DNA from: Akkermansia muciniphila
GTDB lineage: Bacteria > Verrucomicrobiota > Verrucomicrobiia > Verrucomicrobiales > Akkermansiaceae
Length of the DNA stretch: 64,000 nucleotides
Direction of reading: 5' to 3'
Assembly (NCBI GenBank): GCA_945874895.1
Contig: CAMCIC010000003.1
Location: forward strand, 186,001-250,000
Shown here: in pieces, positions 1 through 9,334 of the stretch
Numbering within the stretch: position 1 is the stretch's first letter
Layout of the letters: every line of letters starts with the position of its first letter
Position numbers and translations under genes: made by a program
Notes under the pieces: generated by a model
Databases searched by the model: none
Seen by the model: only the letters and a program-made list of their open reading frames with translations
Told to the model about the DNA's origin: nothing

Positions 1-156
1 ATTTTAACTTTAAAGTGGCAGATCAATGGCGCTGCATTTGGTTACATGCTTGCCACAATTATAATTCTACCTTTCGCTTGGTTAATCTATAAGAAAAAAG
101 GTAGTGATTACCGCAAAGAGCATACGGCCCGTATGATCAATCAATTGACCATTTGA
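1..156 (+). CDS. C-terminus of a membrane protein, probably a polysaccharide flippase
   Basis: The reading frame is open from the first base and ends at TGA 154-156, giving 51 residues of a gene that starts outside the window. It holds one hydrophobic segment (GYMLATIIILPFAWLIY, about residues 14-30) followed by a basic tail (KKKGSDYRKEHTAR). A last membrane helix with a short cytoplasmic tail directly upstream of glycosyltransferases suits a Wzx-type flippase, but the fragment is too short to prove it. The codons are AT-rich, like the next four genes. Confidence 0.5.
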   Translation: MLTLKWQINGAAFGYMLATIIILPFAWLIYKKKGSDYRKEHTARMINQLTI

Positions 157-184
157 AATAAAGTCATAATCGATAGCTAGTAAT

Positions 185-1213
185 ATGACTGAATCTCAAA
201 AACAAGACGTTGTGTCTGGTCACTTGCCACATTTGTCAGTGGTGATTCCGACCTACAATCGTCCGATGGAGCTCTCTCGCACTCTCAAAGTGCTACTGCC
301 CCAGGCGAAGATATTCGGTGTTCCCGTAGTGATCTTAGATAATGCCTGCCCAGTTGGCGCGAAGCATGTAATGGAGTCCCATAAGGAATACATTGATACC
401 GTAAAAATTATTCGCAACAGAGCCAACATTGGAGCGAATGCAAACATATGCCGCTGTTTTGAAATATGTAGAACGGAATGGATGTGGTTGCTGGGTGATG
501 ATGACATACCCGAGGAGAACTGCATTGAAACAATGTTGGAGGAATTAAAGAATCTCGATCCTAGGGTTTGTTATGTAAATTTTTCCTGCAATCATTTTTC
601 TCATGTTAGATCCATTGAAATCGATGGTATAGAAGGTTTAGCGGACCAGCTTAAAGATCGAACTATGGCATCGAACCTGCTATTCATCTCTGCAGGTATG
701 TTTAATGTAAATGCATGTAGAAAGTTTCTAGTTGTAGGCTACCAGCACACCTATACCTGCGCTCCTCACCTCGCTATGCTATTTTCTGCACTCGGTAGTG
801 AAGATCAATTTTGCAAATTTTCTACAAAAAAAATTGTCAAATACATGCCGCCTAATGCTGAGAATCAGTGGAGCATGTTGAAGCTTTTTGCAGGCATTAC
901 AGGACTCTACGAACTAGATCATCATCATAAAGCTATGGGATCCATCATGAAGGTTTTCCTTGTACAGTGCCGGTGGAATCTTTTTTTGCCAAATGGAGTA
1001 GTAGCCATTTTTTGCGACCCTAAGTATTCTCCTCGTCAGTGGTTGCTTATGCTTTTTAGGGCGTCTGTTCTCGGTGACCTCTGGGTGAGGACTCAGTGTG
1101 TGTTCATGATGTTGACTTTACCCCTAGCTAGCATACTTATTCTGCGCAAAGCTATAGGTGGAATCTTGCATCGATTCGATAAAAAAATCACTGCTGTCAG
1201 CAAGAGACAATAA
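185..1213 (+). CDS. family 2 glycosyltransferase
   Basis: This 342-residue protein should transfer a sugar from an activated donor to the growing exopolysaccharide unit on the cytoplasmic face of the membrane. The N-terminal GT-A fold is clear: LSVVIPTYNRP at about residues 17-27, VVILDNA at 48-54, NIGANANI at 81-88, and the metal-binding GDDD at 104-107. A hydrophobic stretch near residues 300-330 may associate with the membrane. It begins 28 bp after the flippase fragment and belongs to the same AT-rich block. Donor and acceptor cannot be told from sequence. Confidence 0.88.
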   Translation: MTESQKQDVVSGHLPHLSVVIPTYNRPMELSRTLKVLLPQAKIFGVPVVILDNACPVGAKHVMESHKEYIDTVKIIRNRANIGANANICRCFEICRTEWMWLLGDDDIPEENCIETMLEELKNLDPRVCYVNFSCNHFSHVRSIEIDGIEGLADQLKDRTMASNLLFISAGMFNVNACRKFLVVGYQHTYTCAPHLAMLFSALGSEDQFCKFSTKKIVKYMPPNAENQWSMLKLFAGITGLYELDHHHKAMGSIMKVFLVQCRWNLFLPNGVVAIFCDPKYSPRQWLLMLFRASVLGDLWVRTQCVFMMLTLPLASILILRKAIGGILHRFDKKITAVSKRQ

Positions 1214-1410
1214 ATTCGCTTCGAGACTGGTTGCATGAATTGGTTAATGCCTGTCAATTCTTATTCTTGTAATAAAAATATTTTTATTCATTCTTATAAC
1301 AGTATTGCATCATTGTATCACTTTTATGTATTTTTGGTATTTATATTTTTTGGCAATGTAATTTGAAAATTTATTTTGTAAAGCATTTTTAGTTTAATAT
1401 AATTCATCAG

Positions 1411-2586
1411 TTGAAAATCCTCTACATATCCGGTCCATCTTTTCTTGATATGGATTTATCCTTCGTTCGTGCCATGAATGGGCATGCCGAGTGTATCTAC
1501 CTGTGTGATGTTTATCCCAAACTTTACCGGGCTACAGCGCTTGATCTGCGAGATGCTCCTGACGATGCAGGAATCTACCCGATGAATGATATCAGCGGAA
1601 TGCGATCTTTTTCTGACGTCGTTCCAATAGAACGCTGTTTTGTGATCAGCAGAGTATCGAATCATCCATTTCATCCAAGTAACGTAATATTGCAATACAA
1701 ACTTCTGAAGTTCATTCTTGATGTAAACCCCGATGTAATTCACTTCAATAATCTGATCTACTTCAATCATTTTTATTTATTTTTATTCAGAAGTCGTGTT
1801 CTCATTAGCATACATGATCCATTTCCTCATAGTGGTGAGGAGGATGATGCGCAAAGCGTAATTTCCAAAATATACAGATATCTCAATAAAAAACTTGTCA
1901 ATAAACATCTGCTTTACAACGATGCAATGGTAGACGCCTATGCGCGAAGCAGAGGCATAGCAAAAAACCGAATTGTAACTTCGCGTCTTGGTCCCTACGA
2001 CTACTTGAGATCGATTCGAGGATCTTTCTATACCAATAAAATTGATTTTTTGTTTTTTGGCAGAATACAGAAATACAAGGGTATTGATTTGTTGCTTGAG
2101 GCCTTCAAGATCGTTCTGGAAAAAGCCCCCAATGCTAAGCTCCTCATTGCTGGTTCAGGTTCGTTCTGGTTCGATCTTGATTCATTTTCAATTTCTTCTG
2201 ACAACTTGATCATTCGCAACAGTTTCATTCCAGGGCCAGAACTTGCGGATATGATTGATGCTGCTTCAGTGATTGTATGCCCCTACCGTGATGCAACACA
2301 GAGTGGTGTTGTGATGAGTGCCTACGCTTTCTGTAAGCCTGTCGTCGTGACGGATGTGGGTGCATTGAGGGAAGTGGTCGAGGATGGAGTGACAGGGCTA
2401 GTGGTTCCTCCCAACGATGCACAATCGCTTGCTCTTGCTATGTTGGATTTCATTTATGGCGCATCTTCTCAATTTGATTGGCACGCATCCATTCACCGGC
2501 ATTTCTATGAACAGACGGGATCATGGGATCACATTGCAAAAGAATTGCTTTTGAATTATCAGAAAGTTGGAGAAAATCCCTCCTAA
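1411..2586 (+). CDS. family 4 glycosyltransferase (TTG start)
   Basis: This 391-residue GT-B glycosyltransferase starts with KILYISGPSF, a typical first beta strand. The donor-binding half carries FFGRIQKYKGIDLLLEAF (about 215-232), LLIAGSG (244-250) and, near 305-335, a GT4 tail with KPVVVTDVGALREVV and GLVVPPND. The only plausible start is TTG at 1411: the frame is closed by TAG at 1390 and no ATG or GTG lies between. The 197-bp gap before it is very AT-rich and may hold a promoter. Likely substrate: a nucleotide sugar for the exopolysaccharide repeat unit. Confidence 0.87.
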   Translation: MKILYISGPSFLDMDLSFVRAMNGHAECIYLCDVYPKLYRATALDLRDAPDDAGIYPMNDISGMRSFSDVVPIERCFVISRVSNHPFHPSNVILQYKLLKFILDVNPDVIHFNNLIYFNHFYLFLFRSRVLISIHDPFPHSGEEDDAQSVISKIYRYLNKKLVNKHLLYNDAMVDAYARSRGIAKNRIVTSRLGPYDYLRSIRGSFYTNKIDFLFFGRIQKYKGIDLLLEAFKIVLEKAPNAKLLIAGSGSFWFDLDSFSISSDNLIIRNSFIPGPELADMIDAASVIVCPYRDATQSGVVMSAYAFCKPVVVTDVGALREVVEDGVTGLVVPPNDAQSLALAMLDFIYGASSQFDWHASIHRHFYEQTGSWDHIAKELLLNYQKVGENPS

Positions 2587-2649
2587 GAGTCGAAGGACAT
2601 TCTTTATTATCCTTTCATCGACTCGCCTAACATTCCATTTTTTTGACTC

Positions 2650-4188
2650 ATGCAAAATATCTCTATTTCCAGAATTATCGTTTTGATGCTGGGTTTATTT
2701 TTTGCGACCTACATTCTGATTGAGGCGATTACTAGCAGAACCTCAGTCTTAGGGAGATTTTATCTTTACGTTGCGATTGCGGCTTTTTTGACCGGTGTTT
2801 TTAAGCCCCGCGTTGCGATTTATGCTTTGATCTTCTGTACGGCTTACATTGACTTTTTCAAACGACTCATGGTCATCGCGGGTGTGCCTACAAACTTCGA
2901 CGTGATGTGCTCGCTCGCGACGCCTCCATTGCTTTGTGCGGGTGCCATGATCAATTTGTTGTTAGGTGCAATTGTGCGAAAAATTAAGGTCACTCGGAGT
3001 CTGATTTTCACTTTTTGTTTTGCTTCCGCGATCATGATTCTCGCGGTCGTGACCTCTAGTGGCGAAGGTGCCAGAAGCTTCGGAGGACTCGTGAATTTTG
3101 TTGCCTATCCGTTTCTATTGGTCTTGATTCCTGTTTTGTTTAAAAATACCAGTGATAAAGTGAAGTTATTTAATTTCATTTATGTGATTTTTGTGGTAGT
3201 GGCCCTCTACATGATCAAGCACGGAATTTACGGACTTGCGGATTTCGAGTATGACTACCTTCTCACGAATTTGTCCCAGGAGGTAAGGATTCTAGTCGAG
3301 GGTGACAACATGCGTTGTTTTTCCACGATGAATGGCGCGGGTATTGTTTCGGTAATGTGTGGACTTATGTTTTTCTGGTCATTCGTAAGTGTTGTAAAAA
3401 GATCTACGTTGATGACATTTGTTAGGTCTTTGCTTGCGATTCTCTTCGCAACAGCATGTTACTTGACGCTTTCACGTACAGGTTGGTTGTGCGGCATCGT
3501 ATCCATTATTGCCTATGTTCTGTTTCGGCACTGGAAGAGCACGGTGATCGCTTATTTTACTGGCATCTCAGCTATCATTCTTTTGGTTGTTTGTTCACCT
3601 CTGATCAAGGATATGAAATTGCTCGAGCGCGCAGAGACGGAATTGAAATTTCTACTCAAAAGTTCTGATTCTCGACTAGAGCAAGCGACTACGATTGGCT
3701 CATTCAACGGACGTCTCAATGGTTGGGTGAATCTGATGACAAAAGAAAAAATGCTTACTCCCTTTGGTTGGAAAATGGATGGGCAGAATTTCAAGGACTA
3801 CGACTTGACGGAACTCGGCGATGATATGATTTTTTGGACGATTGTGAAATATGGTTACATTCCGGTTTTTTTGGGCACAGTCTTTTTCGTTACGTTTCTC
3901 TACAAGTTGCACCGATTTGTTTGTTATCTGCCATATGAAAGTGTAGAGAGAAGAATATCCACGATATGTCTCGCCACCTCGATCGGGATTCTGTCAGGGG
4001 GGGTCGGCAACGCGGCCCAGTTGAACGTATTCCCCGTAAATATCTATTTCTATCTTTGCTTATCTTTCGTCTATTCCATTTACTTGGAGAGAAGACGAGA
4101 GGTCAAAAGAGGGAAGCTGGTAGTAGGATACTCTGAGAGTGAGTCCGTGCTCACTAATCGTAGAAATCAACCCATGCTATCCGCATAG
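2650..4188 (+). CDS. Wzy/O-antigen-ligase-like polysaccharide polymerase
   Basis: This 512-residue protein has roughly ten to twelve hydrophobic segments spread along most of its length. The segment LTLSRTGWLCGI (about residues 273-284) is the 'SR-G' signature seen in Wzy/WaaL proteins, and a large extracytoplasmic loop (about 295-390) precedes the last helices, as in that family. It should polymerise or ligate lipid-linked oligosaccharide on the periplasmic side. A second protein of this superfamily lies at 16303-18213, so the locus has two candidates; one may polymerise and the other ligate. Confidence 0.75.
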   Translation: MQNISISRIIVLMLGLFFATYILIEAITSRTSVLGRFYLYVAIAAFLTGVFKPRVAIYALIFCTAYIDFFKRLMVIAGVPTNFDVMCSLATPPLLCAGAMINLLLGAIVRKIKVTRSLIFTFCFASAIMILAVVTSSGEGARSFGGLVNFVAYPFLLVLIPVLFKNTSDKVKLFNFIYVIFVVVALYMIKHGIYGLADFEYDYLLTNLSQEVRILVEGDNMRCFSTMNGAGIVSVMCGLMFFWSFVSVVKRSTLMTFVRSLLAILFATACYLTLSRTGWLCGIVSIIAYVLFRHWKSTVIAYFTGISAIILLVVCSPLIKDMKLLERAETELKFLLKSSDSRLEQATTIGSFNGRLNGWVNLMTKEKMLTPFGWKMDGQNFKDYDLTELGDDMIFWTIVKYGYIPVFLGTVFFVTFLYKLHRFVCYLPYESVERRISTICLATSIGILSGGVGNAAQLNVFPVNIYFYLCLSFVYSIYLERRREVKRGKLVVGYSESESVLTNRRNQPMLSA

Positions 4189-4233
4189 AATAATTTTTCA
4201 AATTTTTTTCTCAACACTACCAAAGAAGAAGTC

Positions 4234-5343
4234 ATGTCACTCACAAAAGAAAGTCATACTCATTTCTCAGTTAGCAAACAAAATTCTCCTGTAGAATCCA
4301 TGCACGAAAAATCAATGGTTGCTTCACATCCCGAATCTCATTTCGATGGGTTTGACTACTTAAGGGTCATTTTCATGGTGATGGTGTTATTCGCGCACAC
4401 CGACCTTTTCGCCTATTTTGGCAACCAATATTCCCGTGAACACGGTTCAGGTGCTAACATTTGGGATGTATTGTATTTGCAAGTGCAGTCGTGCGCAGTT
4501 CCTACTTTTGTTCTGATGTCCATGGTTCTTTTCTGTGTAAAGCCACCCACTTTGTCGAGAGCGTGGGGTCGTATCAAGAAACTCGGTTATCTCTATGGAT
4601 TCTGGGTAGGCGCTTGGGTGGTCTACAGTGGATTGCGTCCTGCGCCTTCGGTATATGGTGTCATTGAATTTTTCGTACGCGGTGGAGGTTGGGTTCTCTA
4701 CACGTTCTTCGTATTGATGTTGATGACGCCAATTTGCTGTCTTGCGGATAAAATGAAAAAAATCAATTCCTGGATAGGACCAGTTTTGGCTCTACTGGTC
4801 ATCGTTTCCACTTTCGTCTATTTGGTAGACGATCTAAAATGGACGCGAAAAATGTATTACTGGGTTCCTACTTCTTTCCTATTTGCGCCTTTTATCGCAG
4901 TCTGGTTGACACCTAAAATTCATGCGTTACGCGAATCCAGTCTTCTAAGATGGAAGATAGCAGGGGTATTTATTCTTCTTGCTGTTATCAGTGCACTGAT
5001 TGAATGGCAGTTTTCGGCAGCAGAGAAATTGCACCTTGAATGGAGGTCTTTTTTGCCCAAGCATGCACGCCCGTCGGTTCATTTCACAGCTGTAGCGGTC
5101 ATTGTTCTGAGCTTGGCCGTCAAATCCAAGGCACCTAGAATCGTGTTATTTTTCGCGCGAAACTCACTCGGTGTCTACTGCATTCATCCATTTATTTTGC
5201 GAGGCGTTGCTAAGCCTATCATAGACTTCGTGAGTCCATTCGCACCTGACCTAGCCATTTTGACCGCAAGTGTTACCATTGCGGTGATATGCTCATGGAT
5301 TACAGAGTTTCTGAGGCGCGCTTTCAGGGAGCGCCTTGTTTGA
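4234..5343 (+). CDS. acyltransferase family 3 membrane protein
   Basis: The 369-residue protein is a polytopic membrane O-acyltransferase of the OafA/acyltransferase-3 family. After a hydrophilic N-terminus of about 36 residues comes FDYLRVIFMVMVLFAHTD (39-56), where His55 matches the conserved active-site His after the first helix. Near the C-terminus NSLGVYCIHPFIL is the usual last-third motif. It probably adds acetyl or another acyl group to a sugar of the exopolysaccharide. It starts 45 bp after the polymerase gene and is the first of two unrelated acylation systems in the locus. Confidence 0.85.
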   Translation: MSLTKESHTHFSVSKQNSPVESMHEKSMVASHPESHFDGFDYLRVIFMVMVLFAHTDLFAYFGNQYSREHGSGANIWDVLYLQVQSCAVPTFVLMSMVLFCVKPPTLSRAWGRIKKLGYLYGFWVGAWVVYSGLRPAPSVYGVIEFFVRGGGWVLYTFFVLMLMTPICCLADKMKKINSWIGPVLALLVIVSTFVYLVDDLKWTRKMYYWVPTSFLFAPFIAVWLTPKIHALRESSLLRWKIAGVFILLAVISALIEWQFSAAEKLHLEWRSFLPKHARPSVHFTAVAVIVLSLAVKSKAPRIVLFFARNSLGVYCIHPFILRGVAKPIIDFVSPFAPDLAILTASVTIAVICSWITEFLRRAFRERLV

Positions 5344-5384
5344 TGAGATAAAGATTCAAGAATTTCTTCCTCATATCATCCAAA

Positions 5385-7559
5385 ATGAAACATTTTTTTC
5401 ATCTATTTTCAAAATTAGGTGTTTCATTGCTGATCATCTTCTTTATTGCCATCCTGTTGACACCGGCTTTTGCCCAAGTCACTTGGCTGGTCGACTTCGG
5501 TAACGATACGGCAAAAACTGTTTCTCCTGACAATTTCGGCAGAACATGGAACAATGTGACTCAAGTCAACTCCTCTGGTGTGGAAAATTTGGTTTCTACG
5601 GAGGGGGCCAAATCTGGTGTTCAGTTGCATTTGTCTGCGACCAAGGGAGCCTTGCTTTTCAATCCTTGGGGGGCGGCTACCTCCGCCACTGCGGCACCGG
5701 GTGATTTGAACGTGGGATCTGCTGCGCGTGATTGGATTTCAGTCAACTCGGCGAACGAGGCACGCATTACATTGAGCAATCTTCCTACTCAGGCACATCT
5801 AAGACTCACTTTTTTCGCATCGTTCCCGAGTGATCAAACGCGTACTACTCGATATGATGTATCAGGAAATCAAACAACCACTTGTTATCTGCAGACCAGT
5901 GGTTTGAATCTAGCTCTTGCGGAGCCTACCAATGCCAATCAATCACAGTTTGCGAGAGTGGATGATATCATGCCGTCAGCAGCGGGGTTACTTCACATCG
6001 ATATCAAAAGGCATAGCGGGGACACTGGCTACTTGGGGATTTTGAAAGTGGAAGTCTTGAATGAGTTGAATTTTCCGCCATCTGCAGAATCACTTGCTAT
6101 TTCGGGAACCAAGAAGGCAAACACATCGATCGTCGGCAGGTATGTGTATTTTGATCGAGAGGGCAATGAGGAATTAAACACGGAAATCTACTGGGAAAAA
6201 ACCAATTCACCTTTCGTCACCACCCCCAATGTATTTGTTGCAGCAACAGGAAATCCAGTGTTGTCGTTGACTACTAGGGACATAGGTTTTTACTACAGGT
6301 TTTGTGTTTTACCCAGAGCTGGATCTGGAAATAATGTCAATCAAGCGAATAAAACAGCTTGGATCGGACCTGTTTCGCCATCCACTGTGATTTCATCTTT
6401 TCATGTAGGCAGCAGTTTCACCCAGTGGCCCAATATTCCCAAGCAATTTGAGAACCTCTGCGTGGCTGCCGGTATGCCTGCTTCCGCGCAATGGCAAGTT
6501 ACCAGCGGTAAGAACCTCATGTATCACTGGGATAACGGTCTCAATGGTGTTTTGGGGGCGGGAATTTATTCACGGCACGAAATCCCTACCGACTCGTATA
6601 ATGTTTTTGTCATTCAACCATACAACGATGAGTGGCAGACTGCCAACGTCGCCCGAGCCACGGATTATTGCGGTAGATTTTATCGTCTTGCTAATCCTAC
6701 GACCTGCCAAGTTTACCTCTACCAAGGGTGGCCTTGGTTGAGTCAGCCGATCACCACGCAGAATAATATCAACAACGCATTTGAACAAATCCGCGCTAGT
6801 ATCTCTCTGAATTCGAATCGACCTGCTCTCATTATCCCAGCAGGACAGGTGGTTCGAGCCATTTTGGACGACGCCGAAAACGGTGTGTTAAAAAACTATA
6901 ATACCAATGGCTCCCTTTCTCGGACGAATTTCTACATTGATAACCTTCATTTAGGCAATTTAGGTGCATATGCTGTAGCCTTGACTCACTATGCGACAAT
7001 TACCAAGAGGTCGCCAGTGGGGCTTCCTTACACGGCTTTAGATGCTAACTTTTATAACGACAACGTGGTAAGTTTCAATTCTGCGATCGCTGCCAGGATT
7101 CAACAGATCGTGTGGGATGTGGTCAGTTCTTACCCCAATGCGCTCGCCGTCAACAGTTCTCAGTCGATTCCGCCCTGGGGCACAACGATAAGTCCTCCCA
7201 TTGTGGTTGAACCTGATCCGCCTTTTGTGACTGAGTCAACTGTCCCATCGGATCCTTTGCTATTGTCGCAGGCTTTCGGTGCAGCAGGCCAAGGCGCGAC
7301 AGCGATTCTTGGAAATCTCCCAAGAACATTGCCCCCGGCGGATGATGGTTTTTTTGTAGCGGAATACACATTGAATCCTTTAGCCGAGAGCAATGGAGTT
7401 GTGTATACTCCTCACTGGTCATACGATCTGAAAAGATGGACCACTACACAACCTGCGAACACCGTTATCACCCGAACTGAAAATACAGTAAGAATTTCGT
7501 GGCCGAACACGAGTCGCTGGCGCTTTCTTCGTATTCATGTGGTGCAGCCAGCGCAGTAG
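5385..7559 (+). CDS. secreted SGNH-hydrolase-like protein of unknown specificity
   Basis: The 724-residue protein opens with a signal peptide (basic start, hydrophobic core LGVSLLIIFFIAILL, likely cleavage after TPAFA). An N-terminal beta-rich domain follows (WLVDFGND to about 225). The centre carries FHVGSSFTQWPN, which resembles SGNH block I with its nucleophile Ser, and later DNLHLGNLGAYA supplies a D-x-x-H pair as in SGNH block V. A C-terminal beta domain ends the protein. I infer a deacylase or acyl-handling enzyme for the polymer; no PEP-CTERM tail is present. Assignment to SGNH rests on two short motifs only. Confidence 0.6.
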   Translation: MKHFFHLFSKLGVSLLIIFFIAILLTPAFAQVTWLVDFGNDTAKTVSPDNFGRTWNNVTQVNSSGVENLVSTEGAKSGVQLHLSATKGALLFNPWGAATSATAAPGDLNVGSAARDWISVNSANEARITLSNLPTQAHLRLTFFASFPSDQTRTTRYDVSGNQTTTCYLQTSGLNLALAEPTNANQSQFARVDDIMPSAAGLLHIDIKRHSGDTGYLGILKVEVLNELNFPPSAESLAISGTKKANTSIVGRYVYFDREGNEELNTEIYWEKTNSPFVTTPNVFVAATGNPVLSLTTRDIGFYYRFCVLPRAGSGNNVNQANKTAWIGPVSPSTVISSFHVGSSFTQWPNIPKQFENLCVAAGMPASAQWQVTSGKNLMYHWDNGLNGVLGAGIYSRHEIPTDSYNVFVIQPYNDEWQTANVARATDYCGRFYRLANPTTCQVYLYQGWPWLSQPITTQNNINNAFEQIRASISLNSNRPALIIPAGQVVRAILDDAENGVLKNYNTNGSLSRTNFYIDNLHLGNLGAYAVALTHYATITKRSPVGLPYTALDANFYNDNVVSFNSAIAARIQQIVWDVVSSYPNALAVNSSQSIPPWGTTISPPIVVEPDPPFVTESTVPSDPLLLSQAFGAAGQGATAILGNLPRTLPPADDGFFVAEYTLNPLAESNGVVYTPHWSYDLKRWTTTQPANTVITRTENTVRISWPNTSRWRFLRIHVVQPAQ

Positions 7560-7607
7560 AATTCTGGGCGCGGTGCTTGGTGCATGGTTAAGTAAAAAAT
7601 CGAAAAT

Positions 7608-7621
7608 CAACATTCGTCATT
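7608..7621 (+). repeat. 14-bp arm matched inversely at 9207-9220
   Basis: The 14-mer CAACATTCGTCATT here is the exact reverse complement of 9207-9220. The arms enclose the MBOAT gene. The surrounding 7600-7690 is AT-rich and carries ATTAAAAATTAAGAATTCAT, similar in style to the ATTTTGAA repeats after the MBOAT gene. Confidence 0.6.
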
Positions 7622-7691
7622 AGTAGGCGTTGTTCTTCGTTCAATGTTGTTCCATTGAGCATTAAAAATTAAGAATTCATCATTTCTCTTC

Positions 7692-9149
7692 ATGCTCTTC
7701 AATTCATGGGAATTTCTGGGGCTACTCTGCATTACCTTGTTTGTCTATTATCTGCCGTGGGCAGGGGGGCGACACGGCAAGGCCTGGCAAGTAATGGTTG
7801 CCTTGATCGCCAGCGTGGTGTTTTACGGATGGGAGGACCCCAAACTTCTCGGCTTGCTGGCTATTTCCTGCGTGGGCAACAGCATTGCCACGGCGCGTAT
7901 CATCCTCTACAAAGTCCGGGGGGATGAACCGCGTGTTAAAAAATGGGTTCGTCTTGCGGTGATTCTGAACCTCGCGCTGTTGGCGGTTTTCAAGTATCTG
8001 CCATTTGTGGTGAGCATGATCCCTTTTCTGCCAGAGCATTGGGTGCTTTGGGTGCGTGACATTCCGCTTCCAATCGGCATTTCGTTTTACACCTTCCACG
8101 GCATTAGCATGATCGTAGATGTGGCGCGCGGTGAAGTCACAAGGGAAAGCGATGCGATGCTACCTCGCGGTTCCCGTTTTGCCAAAGGTGTGCGGGACAT
8201 TGGATTTTACCTACTTTTTTTCCCTCAGCTGGTTGCAGGTCCTATTGTAAAAGCGAAGCAATTTTGGCCGCAGATCGCAGCGAAAAAATGGTCTGATATC
8301 CTATGGAGCAAAGTCATTCGGTCTCTGATACTAGGTTTTTTTCTCAAAATGGTGGTTGCGGACAACCTCGCCGAGCAAACAACAAGTCTCACGAAACCAT
8401 GGCTTAACGCACTTTCTCCCTTGGATCTTACGATGCTCCTGTATGGATACTCCATGCAAATCTTTGCTGATTTTGCTGGATACTCTCTCATCGCGATTGG
8501 TCTCGCCGCTTTGTTTGGTTATGAGTTTCCTATCAATTTCAATTTTCCTTACTTATCAACGAGCATTACGGAATTCTGGCGTCGTTGGCACATGTCGCTC
8601 TCAGCTTGGTTGCGCGACTACCTGTACATTCCTCTCGGCGGCAACCGCAAGGGGGAGATGCGCACCTACATCAACTTGTTCTTGGTCATGTTCCTCGGGG
8701 GATTGTGGCATGGTGCCGAATGGAAATTCGCGCTATGGGGAATGCTGCATGGGGTATTGCTTGGCATCGAACGGTTCTGTTTCCGCCATCAAAAAGATAC
8801 GAAAGCACAGCGTCCGGTATGGCGTGCCCTATTGGGGTGGTGTTACACGTTTCATGCGGTGACCCTGCTCTGGTTGACTTTCCTTATGCCTGACATGGCA
8901 CAAATCGCCTATTTTTTCGAGGAACTTCTCATACCGGGGCGCATAACGGGGCCAGCATTGTTCAGTTCGTTCGTGTTTGGATCCGCAGTCGTTCTTTACC
9001 ATGCCTTTGGGTGGTGGCGTGAGCATCGAAACACCTCTTTCGAGCGTTTTCGCGGCTCCTGGAAAGAATCCATGATCTATGGTGTAATGGTGTTCCTCAT
9101 CCTCACCAACTCTGGCCCACCGCAAGGGTTCATCTATTTTCAATTTTGA
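7692..9149 (+). CDS. MBOAT-family O-acyltransferase (AlgI-like)
   Basis: This 485-residue polytopic protein is a membrane-bound O-acyltransferase of the AlgI/PatA/DltB type, which passes acyl groups across the membrane to polysaccharides. The family core is intact: NFNFPYLSTSITEFWRRWH with His300, LRDYLYIPLGGNRKG (307-321), and GGLWHGAEW with catalytic His340. Such proteins work with a periplasmic SGNH partner, here the product of 9625-10509. The four-helix-bundle gene between the two is out of place. The stop codon lies inside an ATTTTGA repeat tract. Confidence 0.92.
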   Translation: MLFNSWEFLGLLCITLFVYYLPWAGGRHGKAWQVMVALIASVVFYGWEDPKLLGLLAISCVGNSIATARIILYKVRGDEPRVKKWVRLAVILNLALLAVFKYLPFVVSMIPFLPEHWVLWVRDIPLPIGISFYTFHGISMIVDVARGEVTRESDAMLPRGSRFAKGVRDIGFYLLFFPQLVAGPIVKAKQFWPQIAAKKWSDILWSKVIRSLILGFFLKMVVADNLAEQTTSLTKPWLNALSPLDLTMLLYGYSMQIFADFAGYSLIAIGLAALFGYEFPINFNFPYLSTSITEFWRRWHMSLSAWLRDYLYIPLGGNRKGEMRTYINLFLVMFLGGLWHGAEWKFALWGMLHGVLLGIERFCFRHQKDTKAQRPVWRALLGWCYTFHAVTLLWLTFLMPDMAQIAYFFEELLIPGRITGPALFSSFVFGSAVVLYHAFGWWREHRNTSFERFRGSWKESMIYGVMVFLILTNSGPPQGFIYFQF

Positions 9150-9174
9150 ATTTTGAATGAATAATTTTGAATCT
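9142..9174 (+). repeat. ATTTTGAA repeat tract, left end of the four-helix-bundle unit
   Basis: The unit AATTTTGA recurs about three times, beginning inside the MBOAT stop codon. The 11-mer AATTTTGAATT at 9142-9152 is repeated inverted and without mismatch at 9628-9638, just after the four-helix-bundle gene. The pair therefore brackets a 497-bp segment. Confidence 0.6.
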
Positions 9175-9206
9175 GAAAAGTAATCTAATGACCAATCAAA
9201 CATTAA

Positions 9207-9220
9207 AATGACGAATGTTG
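9207..9220 (-). repeat. 14-bp arm inverse to 7608-7621
   Basis: AATGACGAATGTTG is the exact reverse complement of 7608-7621. It lies in the AT-rich leader between the MBOAT stop and the four-helix-bundle gene. Confidence 0.6.
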
Positions 9221-9281
9221 AATTACAATAAACTCTTGTGTTAATCATTCTGAGCATGAGTACAAATTTCTTTCGATAATC

Positions 9282-9305
9282 ATGAAAGAAAAAAATTTAT
9301 TCTAA
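9282..9305 (+). other. frameshifted 5' end of the four-helix-bundle gene with slippery A tract
   Basis: ATG at 9282 opens a frame reading M-K-E-K-N-L-F and stops at TAA 9303-9305. The heptamer A AAA AAT (9290-9296) sits in phase for a -1 slip. A -1 shift there gives M-K-E-K-N-F-I-L-T-K-S-Y-D-F-S-L-K-I, which runs straight into the frame of 9335-9628 and looks like the usual N-terminus of four-helix-bundle proteins. A one-base loss from an original A8 would produce the same picture, as would a sequencing error. Confidence 0.6.
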
Positions 9306-9334
9306 CAAAATCTTATGATTTTTCCCTGAAAATC

